The notes beneath the pieces are model-generated. The model did no database searches. It was not told the origin of the DNA and saw only the letters and a program-made list of their open reading frames with translations. The position numbers and the translations under genes were made by a program. From an uncultured Aquimarina sp. (lineage in GTDB: Bacteria; Bacteroidota; Bacteroidia; Flavobacteriales; Flavobacteriaceae), in the NCBI GenBank assembly GCA_947498595.1, contig CANMKX010000013.1, positions 1 to 64,000 on the forward strand: a stretch of 64,000 bases of DNA, written 5' to 3'. Position 1 is the first letter of the stretch. Each line of letters starts with the position of its first letter. This document shows, piece by piece, positions 1 to 9,609 of the stretch.

Positions 1-33
1 ATTTCTTGTATTTCATATCTCTAATATATTAGT

Positions 34-726
34 TTGAAATTTAAAATTACACTCCGAACTATTAAGGGGCTAAACTACGATCTTCCAACAGGGAAAAGTT
101 TTTCTGAAATTGTAAATGCTTATGATACTTTTAAAAAAGCAGGTTTCACCGTTGATTTTGTTAGTCCAAAAGGAGGAAGTGTACCTTTATCTTACATCAA
201 TACATCCGATTCGTTATCAAAAAAGTATTTGTATGACCAAGATCTAATGTTTGCTTTAAAATATACACACAAACCAAAAGATATAAATGCTAAAAATTAT
301 AAGGCAGTTCATTATGTAGGAGGTGGAGGAGCTATGTTTGGGGTTCCAGAAAATTATGAAATTCAAAAAATATCAATGACAATTTATGAGAAATATAATG
401 GGATTATCTCTTCAGTATGTCATGGAACGGCTGGTATTGTAAATTTAAAGACTACAGATGGGGATTATCTTTATAAAGGTAAAATCGTTAATGGATATCC
501 AGATTCTTTTGAAAGAAAAGAAGCAGAGTATTTTAAGTATTTTCCTTTTTTAATCCAAAAAAGGATAGAAGATAGGGGGGGAGTATTTAAGTTCTCACCA
601 AGAAATGTTTCCCATGTTGAAGTTGATGGAAATTTAATCACAGGGCAGAACTATTTATCGTCTAAAGATGTAGCATTAAAAATAATTGAAATATTGAACA
701 GTCGAAGAAATAACCCAGCGCATTAA
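34..726 (+). CDS. DJ-1/PfpI family protein, possibly 5'-truncated
   Basis: Class I glutamine-amidotransferase-like fold of the DJ-1/PfpI/Hsp31 group, whose members act as chaperones, glyoxalases or proteases. Seen: the SPKGG motif near residue 47, a glycine-rich turn (VGGGGAMFG, about 95-103) and the nucleophile elbow VCHGTAG with Cys129. In many relatives the glycine turn reads GGHG; here the His is replaced by Gly. The only usable start is a TTG at 34, and a TAA lies in frame at 22-24. Relatives usually have about 20-30 more residues before the segment seen here, so the 5' end may be lost to a frameshift or lie in another frame beyond the window edge. The exact enzymatic role cannot be assigned. 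Confidence 0.7.
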   Translation: MKFKITLRTIKGLNYDLPTGKSFSEIVNAYDTFKKAGFTVDFVSPKGGSVPLSYINTSDSLSKKYLYDQDLMFALKYTHKPKDINAKNYKAVHYVGGGGAMFGVPENYEIQKISMTIYEKYNGIISSVCHGTAGIVNLKTTDGDYLYKGKIVNGYPDSFERKEAEYFKYFPFLIQKRIEDRGGVFKFSPRNVSHVEVDGNLITGQNYLSSKDVALKIIEILNSRRNNPAH

Positions 727-1001
727 TTATCGCTACATAAAATGTTTCTTGAAATTATTTTGATCAAGTAATTTGGAAATTGTTATTGTAATTAAAATCG
801 AATTTAAATAGACATTACTTTTTATAATTGAGAATTTTCGGTAATAAAAAACTGTTTCAATAATAACAGGTTATCGTTTTTTAATATCAATTTTCTCAAT
901 TTTTCCTTAGTTGAATAGAATTTTTCCTGCACTCATTAGAAATGTGTTTTTTTAACCCTATAACCACTATAGTTTTGGAGTAACATATAATTCTATTTAC
1001 A

Positions 1002-1751
1002 ATGAAAAACACACTAAAAGAACTCGTATTTTTAAGAACATTTGCAATTACTACAGTCTTAGGTATATTAACATTTAGTTTAATAGCATTTAAACAAACA
1101 GGAAATAAGAAATTTGGAACTATTGATGTCGAACGCATTAATATTATCGAAAGAGATGGAACGGTTAAAATGGTAATAACAAATGTAGCAGAATTTCCTA
1201 ATGGAGAAGATTCTATAAACGATAGACCTGTAAATGCTAAACGTAAAAAACGTGCAGGGATGTTATTTTTTAACGAAGATGGTATCGAATGTGGAGGATT
1301 AATATATGATGGTAAAGAAAATGAAAACGGACACAGTTCAGGCTTGTCATTAACTTTTGATAAATATGATGGAGATCAAGCAATGCAGCTTCTACATACA
1401 GATGTAAAACGTAAAGGGAGAAGAAGAGTTAGAAGTTCTATACGTTTTAATGATTTACCAGAAAATTCAACACAAGCAAACGTAGCAAAAGCCAACGAAG
1501 AATTGGATAAAATTACAGACAAAAAAGTATGGAAAGAAACATATGATGCGTATGTAAAAAAAGGTATTTTAGGAATCACTAAAAGAATTGAAGTTGGAAA
1601 CCTAGGTAAAGGTCGCCCAAATGGGATGTTCTTATATGATGATGAAGGTAATATGAGAGCGATGTTTTGTATCGATTCATCCAATAATGTTCGATTAGAA
1701 ATGTTTGATGAAAATGGAAACAAGGTAAACTCATGGCCTACCAAAAAATAG
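1002..1751 (+). CDS. Hypothetical protein with one N-terminal membrane segment
   Basis: Not recognised beyond a general resemblance to conserved Flavobacteriia hypotheticals. One hydrophobic segment at about residues 9-29 should anchor or export it; the rest is soluble and rich in charged residues. Two stretches have short beta-strand patterns of the type IERDGTVKMVI and LYDDEGNMRAMF, which look like repeated strand units sharing a D/E-DG-turn. It stands alone between the DJ-1-like gene and a two-component pair, and a good hairpin terminator follows at 1759-1797. The ATG at 1002 is well placed just before the membrane segment. Confidence 0.75.
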   Translation: MKNTLKELVFLRTFAITTVLGILTFSLIAFKQTGNKKFGTIDVERINIIERDGTVKMVITNVAEFPNGEDSINDRPVNAKRKKRAGMLFFNEDGIECGGLIYDGKENENGHSSGLSLTFDKYDGDQAMQLLHTDVKRKGRRRVRSSIRFNDLPENSTQANVAKANEELDKITDKKVWKETYDAYVKKGILGITKRIEVGNLGKGRPNGMFLYDDEGNMRAMFCIDSSNNVRLEMFDENGNKVNSWPTKK

Positions 1752-1758
1752 TATTGAA

Positions 1759-1802
1759 AATTGCGATGATTTTTAAAATGTAATTATCATCGCAATTATT
1801 AT
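1759..1802 (+). terminator. Intrinsic terminator after the 1002-1751 gene
   Basis: A perfect 12-base stem (AATTGCGATGAT at 1759-1770 with its complement at 1786-1797) encloses a 15-base loop and is followed by a TATTATAT tract. It sits 8 bases after the stop codon. Confidence 0.7.
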
Positions 1803-1822
1803 ATAATTATCAGAGTTAAGTT

Positions 1823-2875
1823 ATGAAGAAAATAATTCAATTTCTAAGAGAGAACCAAGTTTTTGTTCTTTTTTTATTTGTTTTTAGCTGGATTTTTACA
1901 CTTAAAAACAAAATAGGATTTGCTAGTTCTTGGGATGATTTTGTTTTCCATCCCGATACTTCGGTTTGGGTTTTTATAGAAGCTCTTTTTATATTTATAT
2001 TCATAAGTTTTGTGAAAAAAAGAGTTGATAGAAGTGATATAAAAACAGTACCATCATTTGGTAAATACGCAAAATTCTTTGTGATAAGTCTCATCAGTTA
2101 TTTATTTCTTGCCAATATATTTGGAGTACTACTTTCGTTAATTTTTGACACTTTTTCTAGAAACTTTCATTCTTCTTATCAAATAACGTATAGAATTTTT
2201 AGGCAAATTATAGATTTTACCATTTTTGGAAGTTTTTCTTTAGCGTATTTATATTCTAAAGAAAATAGAAATTATAGAAAAAGATTGAGTACCTATGAAA
2301 TAATAAATTCTAAGAGTAAGATTCAACAACTAAAAGCGCAACTAAATCCTCATTTTTTATTTAATAATTTAAATATTTTAGATCAACTTATAGAAGAAGA
2401 TAAAGAAAAGGCTTCAGCTTTTTTAAGTCAATTCTCTGAACTATACCGTTATGTTCTTAGAAATGCTGATAAAGAACTTATAAGTATACAAGAAGAAGTG
2501 ATTTTTGCACAGAATTATTTTGAATTAATGGAAAAAAAATACCAAGGTTATTACCAGTTGATTATAGATAATTCAATTTATACGAATAAGAGTATTGTGC
2601 CACCTTTTTGTTTACAAGTATTAGTAGAGAATGCAATTGTACATAACTTAGGAACGAATAAACAGCCAGTAATGATTAATATTACTGTTGAAAAAGGAAT
2701 AAAAATCACAAATAATAAAATAGCACAAAATAAAAAGAAAAAAAGTAATGGCATAGCCTTGAGGAATCTATCAGAACAGTTTCAATTATTAACAAATACA
2801 CCTATTGTTATCGATGAAACCGAAGCTGTTTTTTCTGTTACCATGCCTTTAATTAAAACAGTTGAAAATGATTAA
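1823..2875 (+). CDS. LytS-type sensor histidine kinase
   Basis: Membrane histidine kinase of the His_kinase/LytS family. Four hydrophobic segments (about residues 12-27, 50-64, 84-108 and 127-145) form a sensor without a recognisable ligand domain. The phosphoacceptor motif is LNPHFLFNNL with His177, followed by an N-box region (VLVENAIVHN, about 268-277). The C-terminal ATPase part is short, as in other Bacteroidota LytS proteins. The stop codon overlaps the start of the LytTR response regulator at 2868 by 8 bases, so the two are translationally coupled and form one signalling pair. The signal is unknown. Confidence 0.88.
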   Translation: MKKIIQFLRENQVFVLFLFVFSWIFTLKNKIGFASSWDDFVFHPDTSVWVFIEALFIFIFISFVKKRVDRSDIKTVPSFGKYAKFFVISLISYLFLANIFGVLLSLIFDTFSRNFHSSYQITYRIFRQIIDFTIFGSFSLAYLYSKENRNYRKRLSTYEIINSKSKIQQLKAQLNPHFLFNNLNILDQLIEEDKEKASAFLSQFSELYRYVLRNADKELISIQEEVIFAQNYFELMEKKYQGYYQLIIDNSIYTNKSIVPPFCLQVLVENAIVHNLGTNKQPVMINITVEKGIKITNNKIAQNKKKKSNGIALRNLSEQFQLLTNTPIVIDETEAVFSVTMPLIKTVEND

Positions 2876-3641
2876 AGTAGTAATTCTTGAAGATGAAGTA
2901 CCAGCAAGAAAAAAAATAAAGAACTTTCTTGATAAAATTGAAGACCCCATTGTTATTATAAAAGAAATTGAAACAATTAGCGAAGGGCTTATTTTCTTTC
3001 AGACAATGCCAGATGTAGATTTAATTTTATCTGATATAGAGTTAAGAGATGGTAATGTTTTTGAAATATATAACCAAGTTAATGTAACTGCACCTATAAT
3101 TTTTATTACTGCCTATGATCATTTCTGGATGAATGCTTTTGAGACTAATGGTATAGAATATTTATTAAAACCTTATTCTTTTTCTCGATTTGAAAAATCA
3201 TTACAAAAATTTAATTCTTTAAAAAGTAATTTAGCCACTACTGATAACGATATATTTAAAAAAATAGATGCTTATTATCAAAGTAAAATAGATTCGCAAC
3301 CAACTTATAAAGAATATATTCCGGTGAAGTCAGCAAATGGTATTTACTTTTTAAAAATCATAGATATAGCATTTATTCAATCAGATTATGGAGTTGTTTT
3401 TGCTTTCGATTCAAACAATAAAAAACACTTATTAAATCAAGCATCTCTTAAAGAAATTCAAGAAATACTTAATCCTGATATTTTTTTTAAAATTAATAGA
3501 AGTGAACTCGTTAGTAAAAATTATATCGAAAAAATAAATCGCTATACAAAAAACACTATAGCTATTTATATAAAAACCCACATTTTAAAAACAAGTCAAA
3601 ATAATACAGCTGCTTTTAATGCTTGGATGGGATTAAAGTGA
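2868..3641 (+). CDS. LytTR-family response regulator
   Basis: Receiver domain (about residues 1-120) followed by a LytTR DNA-binding domain (about 150-257). Seen: acidic pocket ILEDE near residue 8, phosphoacceptor Asp56 in LSDIE, the conserved Thr/Lys region (FITAYD and YLLKPY) and LytTR strands ending in the NRSELVSKNYI segment. The ATG at 2868 is preferred to the upstream TTG at 2862 because it gives the usual MIKVVILEDE beginning and overlaps the kinase stop. It is the partner of the kinase just upstream. A possible target is the secreted protein gene starting 140 bases downstream. Confidence 0.9.
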   Translation: MIKVVILEDEVPARKKIKNFLDKIEDPIVIIKEIETISEGLIFFQTMPDVDLILSDIELRDGNVFEIYNQVNVTAPIIFITAYDHFWMNAFETNGIEYLLKPYSFSRFEKSLQKFNSLKSNLATTDNDIFKKIDAYYQSKIDSQPTYKEYIPVKSANGIYFLKIIDIAFIQSDYGVVFAFDSNNKKHLLNQASLKEIQEILNPDIFFKINRSELVSKNYIEKINRYTKNTIAIYIKTHILKTSQNNTAAFNAWMGLK

Positions 3642-3781
3642 GAATTAAAATATGTGTCATATAGAATTGAAAATGATTTTTATTTAAATAAAATGAGATT
3701 TTATAGTTAACTTTCAGTAAGAGAAAATTTTTAAAACAAACTAACAATAACATCAATAAAAAACAACAACTTAATAATAGC

Positions 3782-4765
3782 ATGAAAAAAGTAATTATCA
3801 GTTTAGTATTATCTTTTATTTCTTTGGTTTCATTTTCACAGGAATTGAAAATTGATAATATTAAGACTAAGCAACATATTCAAATCAAAGGAACGAAGTA
3901 TTTTATAATTCCGCCAGATGCTAATTATCTAATTTCTAGTCAATCTAATGGGATTTATAATGAAAAATATGAGAACGGTATTAGTTTTACCGAAATGCCT
4001 ATGTCTTATTCAAATGTTTTACAAATGTTTACTAAAGATTTACCTCCTAAAAACGGTAAATTATTAGTTGACAAAGATTTGAAAATAAATGGTTTTACTG
4101 CTAAATTATTTAAATCTAATACAGCTCAAAACGCAAATACAGATGATTTTGATAAAGTTGAAGATTCAGATAAAACAATTACATGGATTTTACTTTATGG
4201 TAATAAGGATTTTTGTATAATAATTTCATCATCATATAAATACTCTTTAGATAAAATACTATCTAAAAAAACAGAAAATTCACTAACCTCTTTTTTATAC
4301 CTCAAAGAATTAGACATAAACCCATTAGATCAACTGAGTTTCACTATTGATGTTGAAAAAACATCGTTGAAATTTGCAACAGTTTTAATGCAAACAGGAG
4401 TAGCTTATACTTTAGATGGAAAATTACCAACCCAAGCTGATAAAAAAACTAGTTATATAGTGATGGTAATACCCCTTGGAGTTGAAGAAAGTAAAAGAGA
4501 GGAAAGAGCAATAAAAAATTTAGGAAAGTTAGCAGATAATATACGAATAGATGAAAAGAATGAAGTAATTATTGACCGTTTAAATGGATATGAGATTGTA
4601 AGTTATAAAGTAGAAAATCAAGAGAATAAAAAACTACAATATGGTGTTACTTTATTTGAAGAAAATAAACAGTATATTATTATTGGAAATTCAAATCATG
4701 AACTTCAAAAAAGTTTATCACAGTTTCGAGAAATAACAAAAACGTTTAAATTAAAAAATAAATAA
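3782..4765 (+). CDS. Secreted hypothetical protein
   Basis: A Sec signal peptide is clear: positively charged start, hydrophobic core of about 13 residues and a cleavage-like site at FSQ-ELK near residue 19. The mature protein of about 308 residues looks like two similar alpha/beta halves (about 20-175 and 180-325), each with a hydrophobic strand pattern and a late helix; this is judged by eye only. No catalytic motif is recognised. It follows the LytS/LytTR pair by 140 bases and could be its output, which is inference from position. Confidence 0.75.
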   Translation: MKKVIISLVLSFISLVSFSQELKIDNIKTKQHIQIKGTKYFIIPPDANYLISSQSNGIYNEKYENGISFTEMPMSYSNVLQMFTKDLPPKNGKLLVDKDLKINGFTAKLFKSNTAQNANTDDFDKVEDSDKTITWILLYGNKDFCIIISSSYKYSLDKILSKKTENSLTSFLYLKELDINPLDQLSFTIDVEKTSLKFATVLMQTGVAYTLDGKLPTQADKKTSYIVMVIPLGVEESKREERAIKNLGKLADNIRIDEKNEVIIDRLNGYEIVSYKVENQENKKLQYGVTLFEENKQYIIIGNSNHELQKSLSQFREITKTFKLKNK

Positions 4766-4953
4766 AAGTAGTTGATTTAATATCAATGAATTCTTTTTTA
4801 TTTTAAATGATAAGCTAATTATAGTACTCAAGGGAAAAACAATAAGATTTAATCCAAACGAAGAGACAATAACCAATAAATAGTAATGCTAGTAATTAAA
4901 ACTGTTGATTTTAAATTAATTATGTTTAGTTTACTTGAATAAAAAGGAATAAA

Positions 4954-5331
4954 ATGAAAGTTACAGCTGAAAAAAACGAAAAAGTAGCAAATATGATTTT
5001 CTCATCTATTTACCCACATTATGTGAATAGATTGGAAAAAAATGGAAGAACCAAAGAAGAATTACATCAAGTAATAGAATGGTTAACAGGTTTTGATGAA
5101 AAGACATTACTAGAATTAATTGAAAGTAAAATTACTTTTAGAACATTTTTTGAAAAAGCAACAATACATCCTAATGCGCATTTGATTAAAGGTGTTATTT
5201 GTGGGTATAGAATTGAAGATATTGAAGACGAATTCGAATTGTATAGACAATGCAGATATTTAGATAAACTAGTTGATGAATTAGCGAAAGGACGTAAAAT
5301 GGAGAAGATTATGAGAAAGGAAAAAGCATAA
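4954..5331 (+). CDS. DUF2200 family protein
   Basis: Small cytoplasmic protein recognised as DUF2200 from its whole-length pattern: the VANMIFSSIYPHYVNRLEKNGR start, the EVIEWLTGF-like segment at about 38-48, the IHPNAHLIKGVICGYRIE core at about 70-87 and the RYLDKLVDELAKG-ME end. The family is broadly distributed and usually monocistronic; no biochemical function is known to me. Length of 125 residues matches the family. Confidence 0.88.
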   Translation: MKVTAEKNEKVANMIFSSIYPHYVNRLEKNGRTKEELHQVIEWLTGFDEKTLLELIESKITFRTFFEKATIHPNAHLIKGVICGYRIEDIEDEFELYRQCRYLDKLVDELAKGRKMEKIMRKEKA

Positions 5332-5395
5332 TGCAATTACAATAGAATTTAAATGTTACAAAACACTAAGCATAAGTATTATAGATAATCTAAAA

Positions 5396-5974
5396 GTGAA
5401 TAGGTCAAGAAGTAAGAAAGAATATTTAAAAGGTAAATCAATTTTTATTGTTTCTCTTTTAGTAATCGGAGTTACAATATTAACTATCTATCTTACAGGA
5501 GAAAATTATAATCGAAGTCTTACATTAAACCTATATATATCCTTATCAATAATTGGAACTGTACTTTTTTTATTCATGACATATGGACTTTATCGAGGAA
5601 TAGAATTGACAGATGATTTTCCAAAATTCCGTAGTTTTAAAAATAGAAACATCGTAAAGAATAAGTCCTTAATTATTGATTCTCCTCCTGTGGATTTAGG
5701 AGGTGGAATCATAGAATTAATTATATCGGTTTTACTTTGGATTGGAATGGCTATTTTGATTATTATTTTAATGGTATTACTCGAAGCTGTATTTTGGTTG
5801 TCATTTTTTATCATTTTAACAACACTTTATTGGGTATTCTTCCGTGCATTGAAACTCGTATTTTCAAAATCGAGAAATACCAAAGGAAACATAGTAATGT
5901 CAATAGTTTATTCTATAAGTTATACTATGTTATATTTAGGTTGGATTTTTGTAATTGTTTATTTCTATTCGTAA
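5396..5974 (+). CDS. Multi-pass membrane protein, GTG start
   Basis: Hypothetical integral membrane protein with about four to five hydrophobic segments (about residues 14-32, 44-64, 105-140 probably two helices, and 165-190). A central hydrophilic stretch (about 68-98) has PPVDLGGG before the third segment. The start is GTG at 5396; no ATG exists upstream in this frame near a ribosome site, and the next in-frame Met falls after the first two membrane helices. No family was recognised. Confidence 0.6.
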   Translation: MNRSRSKKEYLKGKSIFIVSLLVIGVTILTIYLTGENYNRSLTLNLYISLSIIGTVLFLFMTYGLYRGIELTDDFPKFRSFKNRNIVKNKSLIIDSPPVDLGGGIIELIISVLLWIGMAILIIILMVLLEAVFWLSFFIILTTLYWVFFRALKLVFSKSRNTKGNIVMSIVYSISYTMLYLGWIFVIVYFYS

Positions 5975-6671
5975 AAGCTTAGATTAAATCAATATATAAA
6001 TGATAACCTTAGAGATCATTTTTTATAGTATACTACTCATTATAGCTATTTATTACATTTCAAAAGTTTTGTAGGATAAGAAAGACTTAAAATAAATTTA
6101 GAATCAGGTACGTGTTCAGTTGAAATAACTGAAAACGGATATAAGAAATGTGAAGATTTATGATGAATAAGACTTGCAAATCATAATGTTACAGTTGGTG
6201 AAGGGAAAAATCTAAGCTAAATGTTCTTGAAAACTCATTAACAATAGTTTTACCAAAAGCGAAAAAGTCAAAGCATTCGTATATTAAAAAAACTCTTCCA
6301 GACTTTATTATCATATTTGTAGTACCTATCATGCAAATAATTTAACTAATAAACGGTCGAGCATAATAAAAATATGAAACACGTAAGTAGTATTCTTGAC
6401 GATTTTATAAATAAACTAAGTACAATTAACTATTAAAAGGAACGTTGTCAAAATTGGTAAATTAATTGAGAATAATATTCTTTTATTACTTCTAAATTAA
6501 TTATTATAAAAGATTTTTTACTTGGGCCAAACAGAATAGATTTAGAGCTTTATAGTATATTTACAAGTAATTAACATAATGAAAAACACAGTTATAAACA
6601 TTAAACTTTTTTTAATCACTTACAATAATTAATTCTTATTTATAAGTAAAGTTAGATACTATACAATAACT
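5975..6671. other. Non-coding stretch with decayed reading frames
   Basis: No intact gene of useful size is present. Short open pieces with protein-like composition occur in shifting frames: 6000-6074 (24 residues, membrane-helix-like, MITLEIIFYS start), 6080-6163 (ending KKCEDL before a double stop), 6217-6345 (42 codons) and 6374-6436 (starting MKHVSSILDDF). The breaks by stops and frame changes suggest the remains of one or two small genes. No family could be named with confidence. Confidence 0.45.
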
Positions 6672-7571
6672 ATGACTAAAATAAAAATACTGATAGAAGC
6701 ATATGGTTTAGATGCTCATGGATATGAAGGAAAAGAAATTCAACAAGAAAAAAGTATAAGTAAAAATGAAGACGAAGATAAATTAACTCAGATAGATTTA
6801 AAGAAAATACTAGAGATAATCATTTCTTCTATTGAAGAAATAAAATCTTTATACCCAGATGAACAAACTAATGTGAATTTTAATTATGATAACAGATTAA
6901 TAAGCATAAAATTTGAAATCATGTATACTGATACTTTAGGCGCTGATCATACGATTGAAGAGAAATCATTTTTCGAATTGGTAGCAAAATACGATAGTTT
7001 AATACCGTTAATATTGAGTTACTGCAATGTCACAGAAAATGGAGAAGAAAATACTCGAATAATGATAACAGACGAATATGACGAAGGACCTCCTGCAGGA
7101 ACATACGCCATTCTTTCGTTAGTAAATCAAAATAAACGATGGATATCTAATTATATAGCGTTTTTAAAAACTAATGACTTGGATCATGAAGTAAATCAAA
7201 CATGGGATATTGAAGGTATAATTGAAAAATATGGATGGTGTCAAGAAACGTATGATCTAGTAATAGCAAGAAATGTGAGTTGTTGCGGACAAGCCGGGAT
7301 TACACAATTTGAAAGATTGATAAGTAATGGTAATCTAGAGAAATCACTTAGTTATGAAAAGAACAGAAAAGTATTTTTAGATAGCATTTTTAAAGAATTT
7401 CAAGATTGGAAAAGATTAAAATCTATATTAGATAATGGAACAAAAAAATATTATCTAAAACATGTAGTCTCATACGCAAAGCACTTTGACAAAATATTGA
7501 CAAACGTAGAGATAACCAATATAGAAACGTTTTTATTGCAAAAGTGGGATGATCATAATCCTACAAAATAA
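6672..7571 (+). CDS. Hypothetical cytoplasmic protein
   Basis: Not recognised. It has no signal peptide or membrane segment. The N-terminal part (about 1-90) is charged and helical, the middle (about 90-150) contains the acidic segment TDEYDEGPPAG, and residues near 203 read NVSCCGQAGI, a tight Cys-Cys-Gly motif that could bind metal or be structural. It precedes the LRR protein gene by 178 bases in the same direction; both are acidic, soluble and of unknown role, and may belong together. Confidence 0.65.
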   Translation: MTKIKILIEAYGLDAHGYEGKEIQQEKSISKNEDEDKLTQIDLKKILEIIISSIEEIKSLYPDEQTNVNFNYDNRLISIKFEIMYTDTLGADHTIEEKSFFELVAKYDSLIPLILSYCNVTENGEENTRIMITDEYDEGPPAGTYAILSLVNQNKRWISNYIAFLKTNDLDHEVNQTWDIEGIIEKYGWCQETYDLVIARNVSCCGQAGITQFERLISNGNLEKSLSYEKNRKVFLDSIFKEFQDWKRLKSILDNGTKKYYLKHVVSYAKHFDKILTNVEITNIETFLLQKWDDHNPTK

Positions 7572-7749
7572 TATTGATCTTTTAGAAAAATTGATAGAAG
7601 AGATTGAGAACCTGTTTTTATTCTAAAAATGAATTAAATATTCACCATTAATAATAATGGTAAAAAAAGCAGCTAATTTTCACAATCAATATATTTAACT
7701 ATAAAATATAGTAAATTTACTTGTAGGTAAGAATTATGATATTTTAAAA

Positions 7750-9129
7750 ATGAACAATTATAAAGAGAGCATAGATAACTATATCATTGAAGCATTAGCT
7801 TATTTGAAGCAAACTAAAAATTTATGGATAAAAGAAGATCATCCAGAAATTATAGAACGATTAGAAAATTGGAATTGGAAGACTGATTTAGCAACTATAG
7901 AAGAACGATTAGCCCTCGTATATCAAAAGAATTCTTTTGAAGAAAAAATAGGAACAATCGCTATTAATTGGGATGATTATTATAACAATGGTATAACTCT
8001 TTATTTTGGTACAGAAAATGAATATCAAGAATGGGGAGATGAAGATTGGTTAGATTGTGAGATTGATTTAGACGATATCGTTCATCAAATATTTAAAGAT
8101 ATCGATGGTTGGTATGATGAGATGGAAGTAGAGTTAGATCTTTTTAAAGATTTATTTTTAGGACTTGTTGAGATTGCAGTTATTAATTCTGTGGAAACAG
8201 AAGAGTTTAAAAAATTAAAAAAACAAGAAACGTATTTAATCTCCAGTGCTGCTTGGCATGACTCAGAGTATGATATGATTTTTAATTCTAAAGAGACTGT
8301 TGAGTATGACTTGATTCTTCGTACTGAATATAAAATAGTTGAAAATGAAGTCTTAAAAGAAGGTTTTTATAAAATTTTTGGAGAAGTATATGATATTTCA
8401 ACAAAACAAATTATAGGAAATAAAACAAAAGAAGGAACAATACCTAAAGAGATAGCTTTATTTAAAAATTTAGAAATCCTTCAAGCAAAAAATGAATATT
8501 TAAAAGATCTTCCAGAAACTTTGTTTTCGCTAGTTAAATTGCAAAATTTAGATTTATCTCATAATAAATTAGAGCAGATTGATGATAAAATTGCAAAACT
8601 TAAGAATTTAAAGATATTAGATATATCAAATAACAATTTAAATAACTTACCAGATTCTTTATGCAATTTAAATGAAATAGAACGATTAAATGTTGATTAC
8701 AATCAACTTAAAAAATTACCTCCTTTAGAAAGCCTTTCAAAACTGGATTCATTAAGCGCGTATAATAATGAAATAATAAAGCTTACGACGCTTCCAGAAA
8801 GTCTGACTTGGCTTAATTTAAACACTAATAAACTAAAAAAACTCCCTGAATCAATAACCAAATTAAAAGAGCTAAAAACCTTAGTACTATCAAATAATTT
8901 ATTTGACTCTTTCCCTGAAGAAATTTTCCAATTAAAATCATTAGAACATCTTGATCTTGGAGGAAACCCAATAGAAGATATACCAAGAGAACTCCTTTCT
9001 CATCCTAAGCTAAAAAAGATTAGAATAATGCCTAATAAATTTTCTGTTGAGAAACGTAAAGAATTAAGAGAGCGCTTTGGTAATATTTTATTTGTAGGTT
9101 ATGACTCTGATGACAAATCATTTATGTGA
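7750..9129 (+). CDS. Leucine-rich-repeat protein
   Basis: Two parts are visible. Residues 1 to about 230 form an acidic, Trp-rich domain that was not recognised. From about residue 231 to 430 come about eight leucine-rich repeats of the 23-residue type with the LxxLxLSxNxLxxLPxxI pattern (for example LQNLDLSHNKL and LKILDISNNNL). No signal peptide or sorting domain is present, so it should be cytoplasmic, a protein-binding scaffold. It is followed after 40 bases by a SnoaL-like gene. Confidence 0.85.
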   Translation: MNNYKESIDNYIIEALAYLKQTKNLWIKEDHPEIIERLENWNWKTDLATIEERLALVYQKNSFEEKIGTIAINWDDYYNNGITLYFGTENEYQEWGDEDWLDCEIDLDDIVHQIFKDIDGWYDEMEVELDLFKDLFLGLVEIAVINSVETEEFKKLKKQETYLISSAAWHDSEYDMIFNSKETVEYDLILRTEYKIVENEVLKEGFYKIFGEVYDISTKQIIGNKTKEGTIPKEIALFKNLEILQAKNEYLKDLPETLFSLVKLQNLDLSHNKLEQIDDKIAKLKNLKILDISNNNLNNLPDSLCNLNEIERLNVDYNQLKKLPPLESLSKLDSLSAYNNEIIKLTTLPESLTWLNLNTNKLKKLPESITKLKELKTLVLSNNLFDSFPEEIFQLKSLEHLDLGGNPIEDIPRELLSHPKLKKIRIMPNKFSVEKRKELRERFGNILFVGYDSDDKSFM

Positions 9130-9169
9130 AATATAAAATACTGAATTAAAAAATACTCTTAAAACCATT

Positions 9170-9547
9170 ATGAGCTTAGTAAAAAACAAAAAAAATGCAA
9201 TAGAATTTTATAAAATGGCTTATAATGGGAATCCTAAAAAAGCGCTAGCACTTTATGTAGGAAACGAATATATTCAACACAACCCAGAGGTAGCAGACGG
9301 ACTTTTAGGGTTTGTAGAGTATTTTGAAAGAATGAAAATAGAATATCCAGATAAATCTATTAAGTTTATAAGATGCATAGCCGAAAATGATTTGGTCGCA
9401 TTACATACACATCAAACTTGGCCAGGTAACGATCAATATGTAACGATGGATTTTTTTCGATTTGATAAAAATGGAAAAATTTGCGAACACTGGGATGCTA
9501 TTCAACAGGTACCTAAAAAATCAGCTAATCCAAATACGATGTACTAA
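9170..9547 (+). CDS. SnoaL-like (NTF2-fold) protein
   Basis: Small alpha+beta-barrel protein of the SnoaL/NTF2 superfamily, related to predicted aldol-condensation-type enzymes. Seen: the YIQHNP motif near residue 44 (the His/Asn of the pocket), ALHTHQTWPG near 83 and the DFFRFD-GKICEHWDAIQ end near 102-117, which closes the barrel. Length of 125 residues is normal. Substrate is unknown; many such proteins are uncharacterised. Confidence 0.85.
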   Translation: MSLVKNKKNAIEFYKMAYNGNPKKALALYVGNEYIQHNPEVADGLLGFVEYFERMKIEYPDKSIKFIRCIAENDLVALHTHQTWPGNDQYVTMDFFRFDKNGKICEHWDAIQQVPKKSANPNTMY

Positions 9548-9609
9548 AATTATTAAAGAGTATATTCTATAAGAGTCTGAAAATTAAGTTTAAATATATT
9601 AGACATTAA

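Noticed and set aside
8440-9040. Tandem DNA repeat
   Set aside because: The periodicity is that of leucine-rich repeats at protein level; the DNA copies have diverged.
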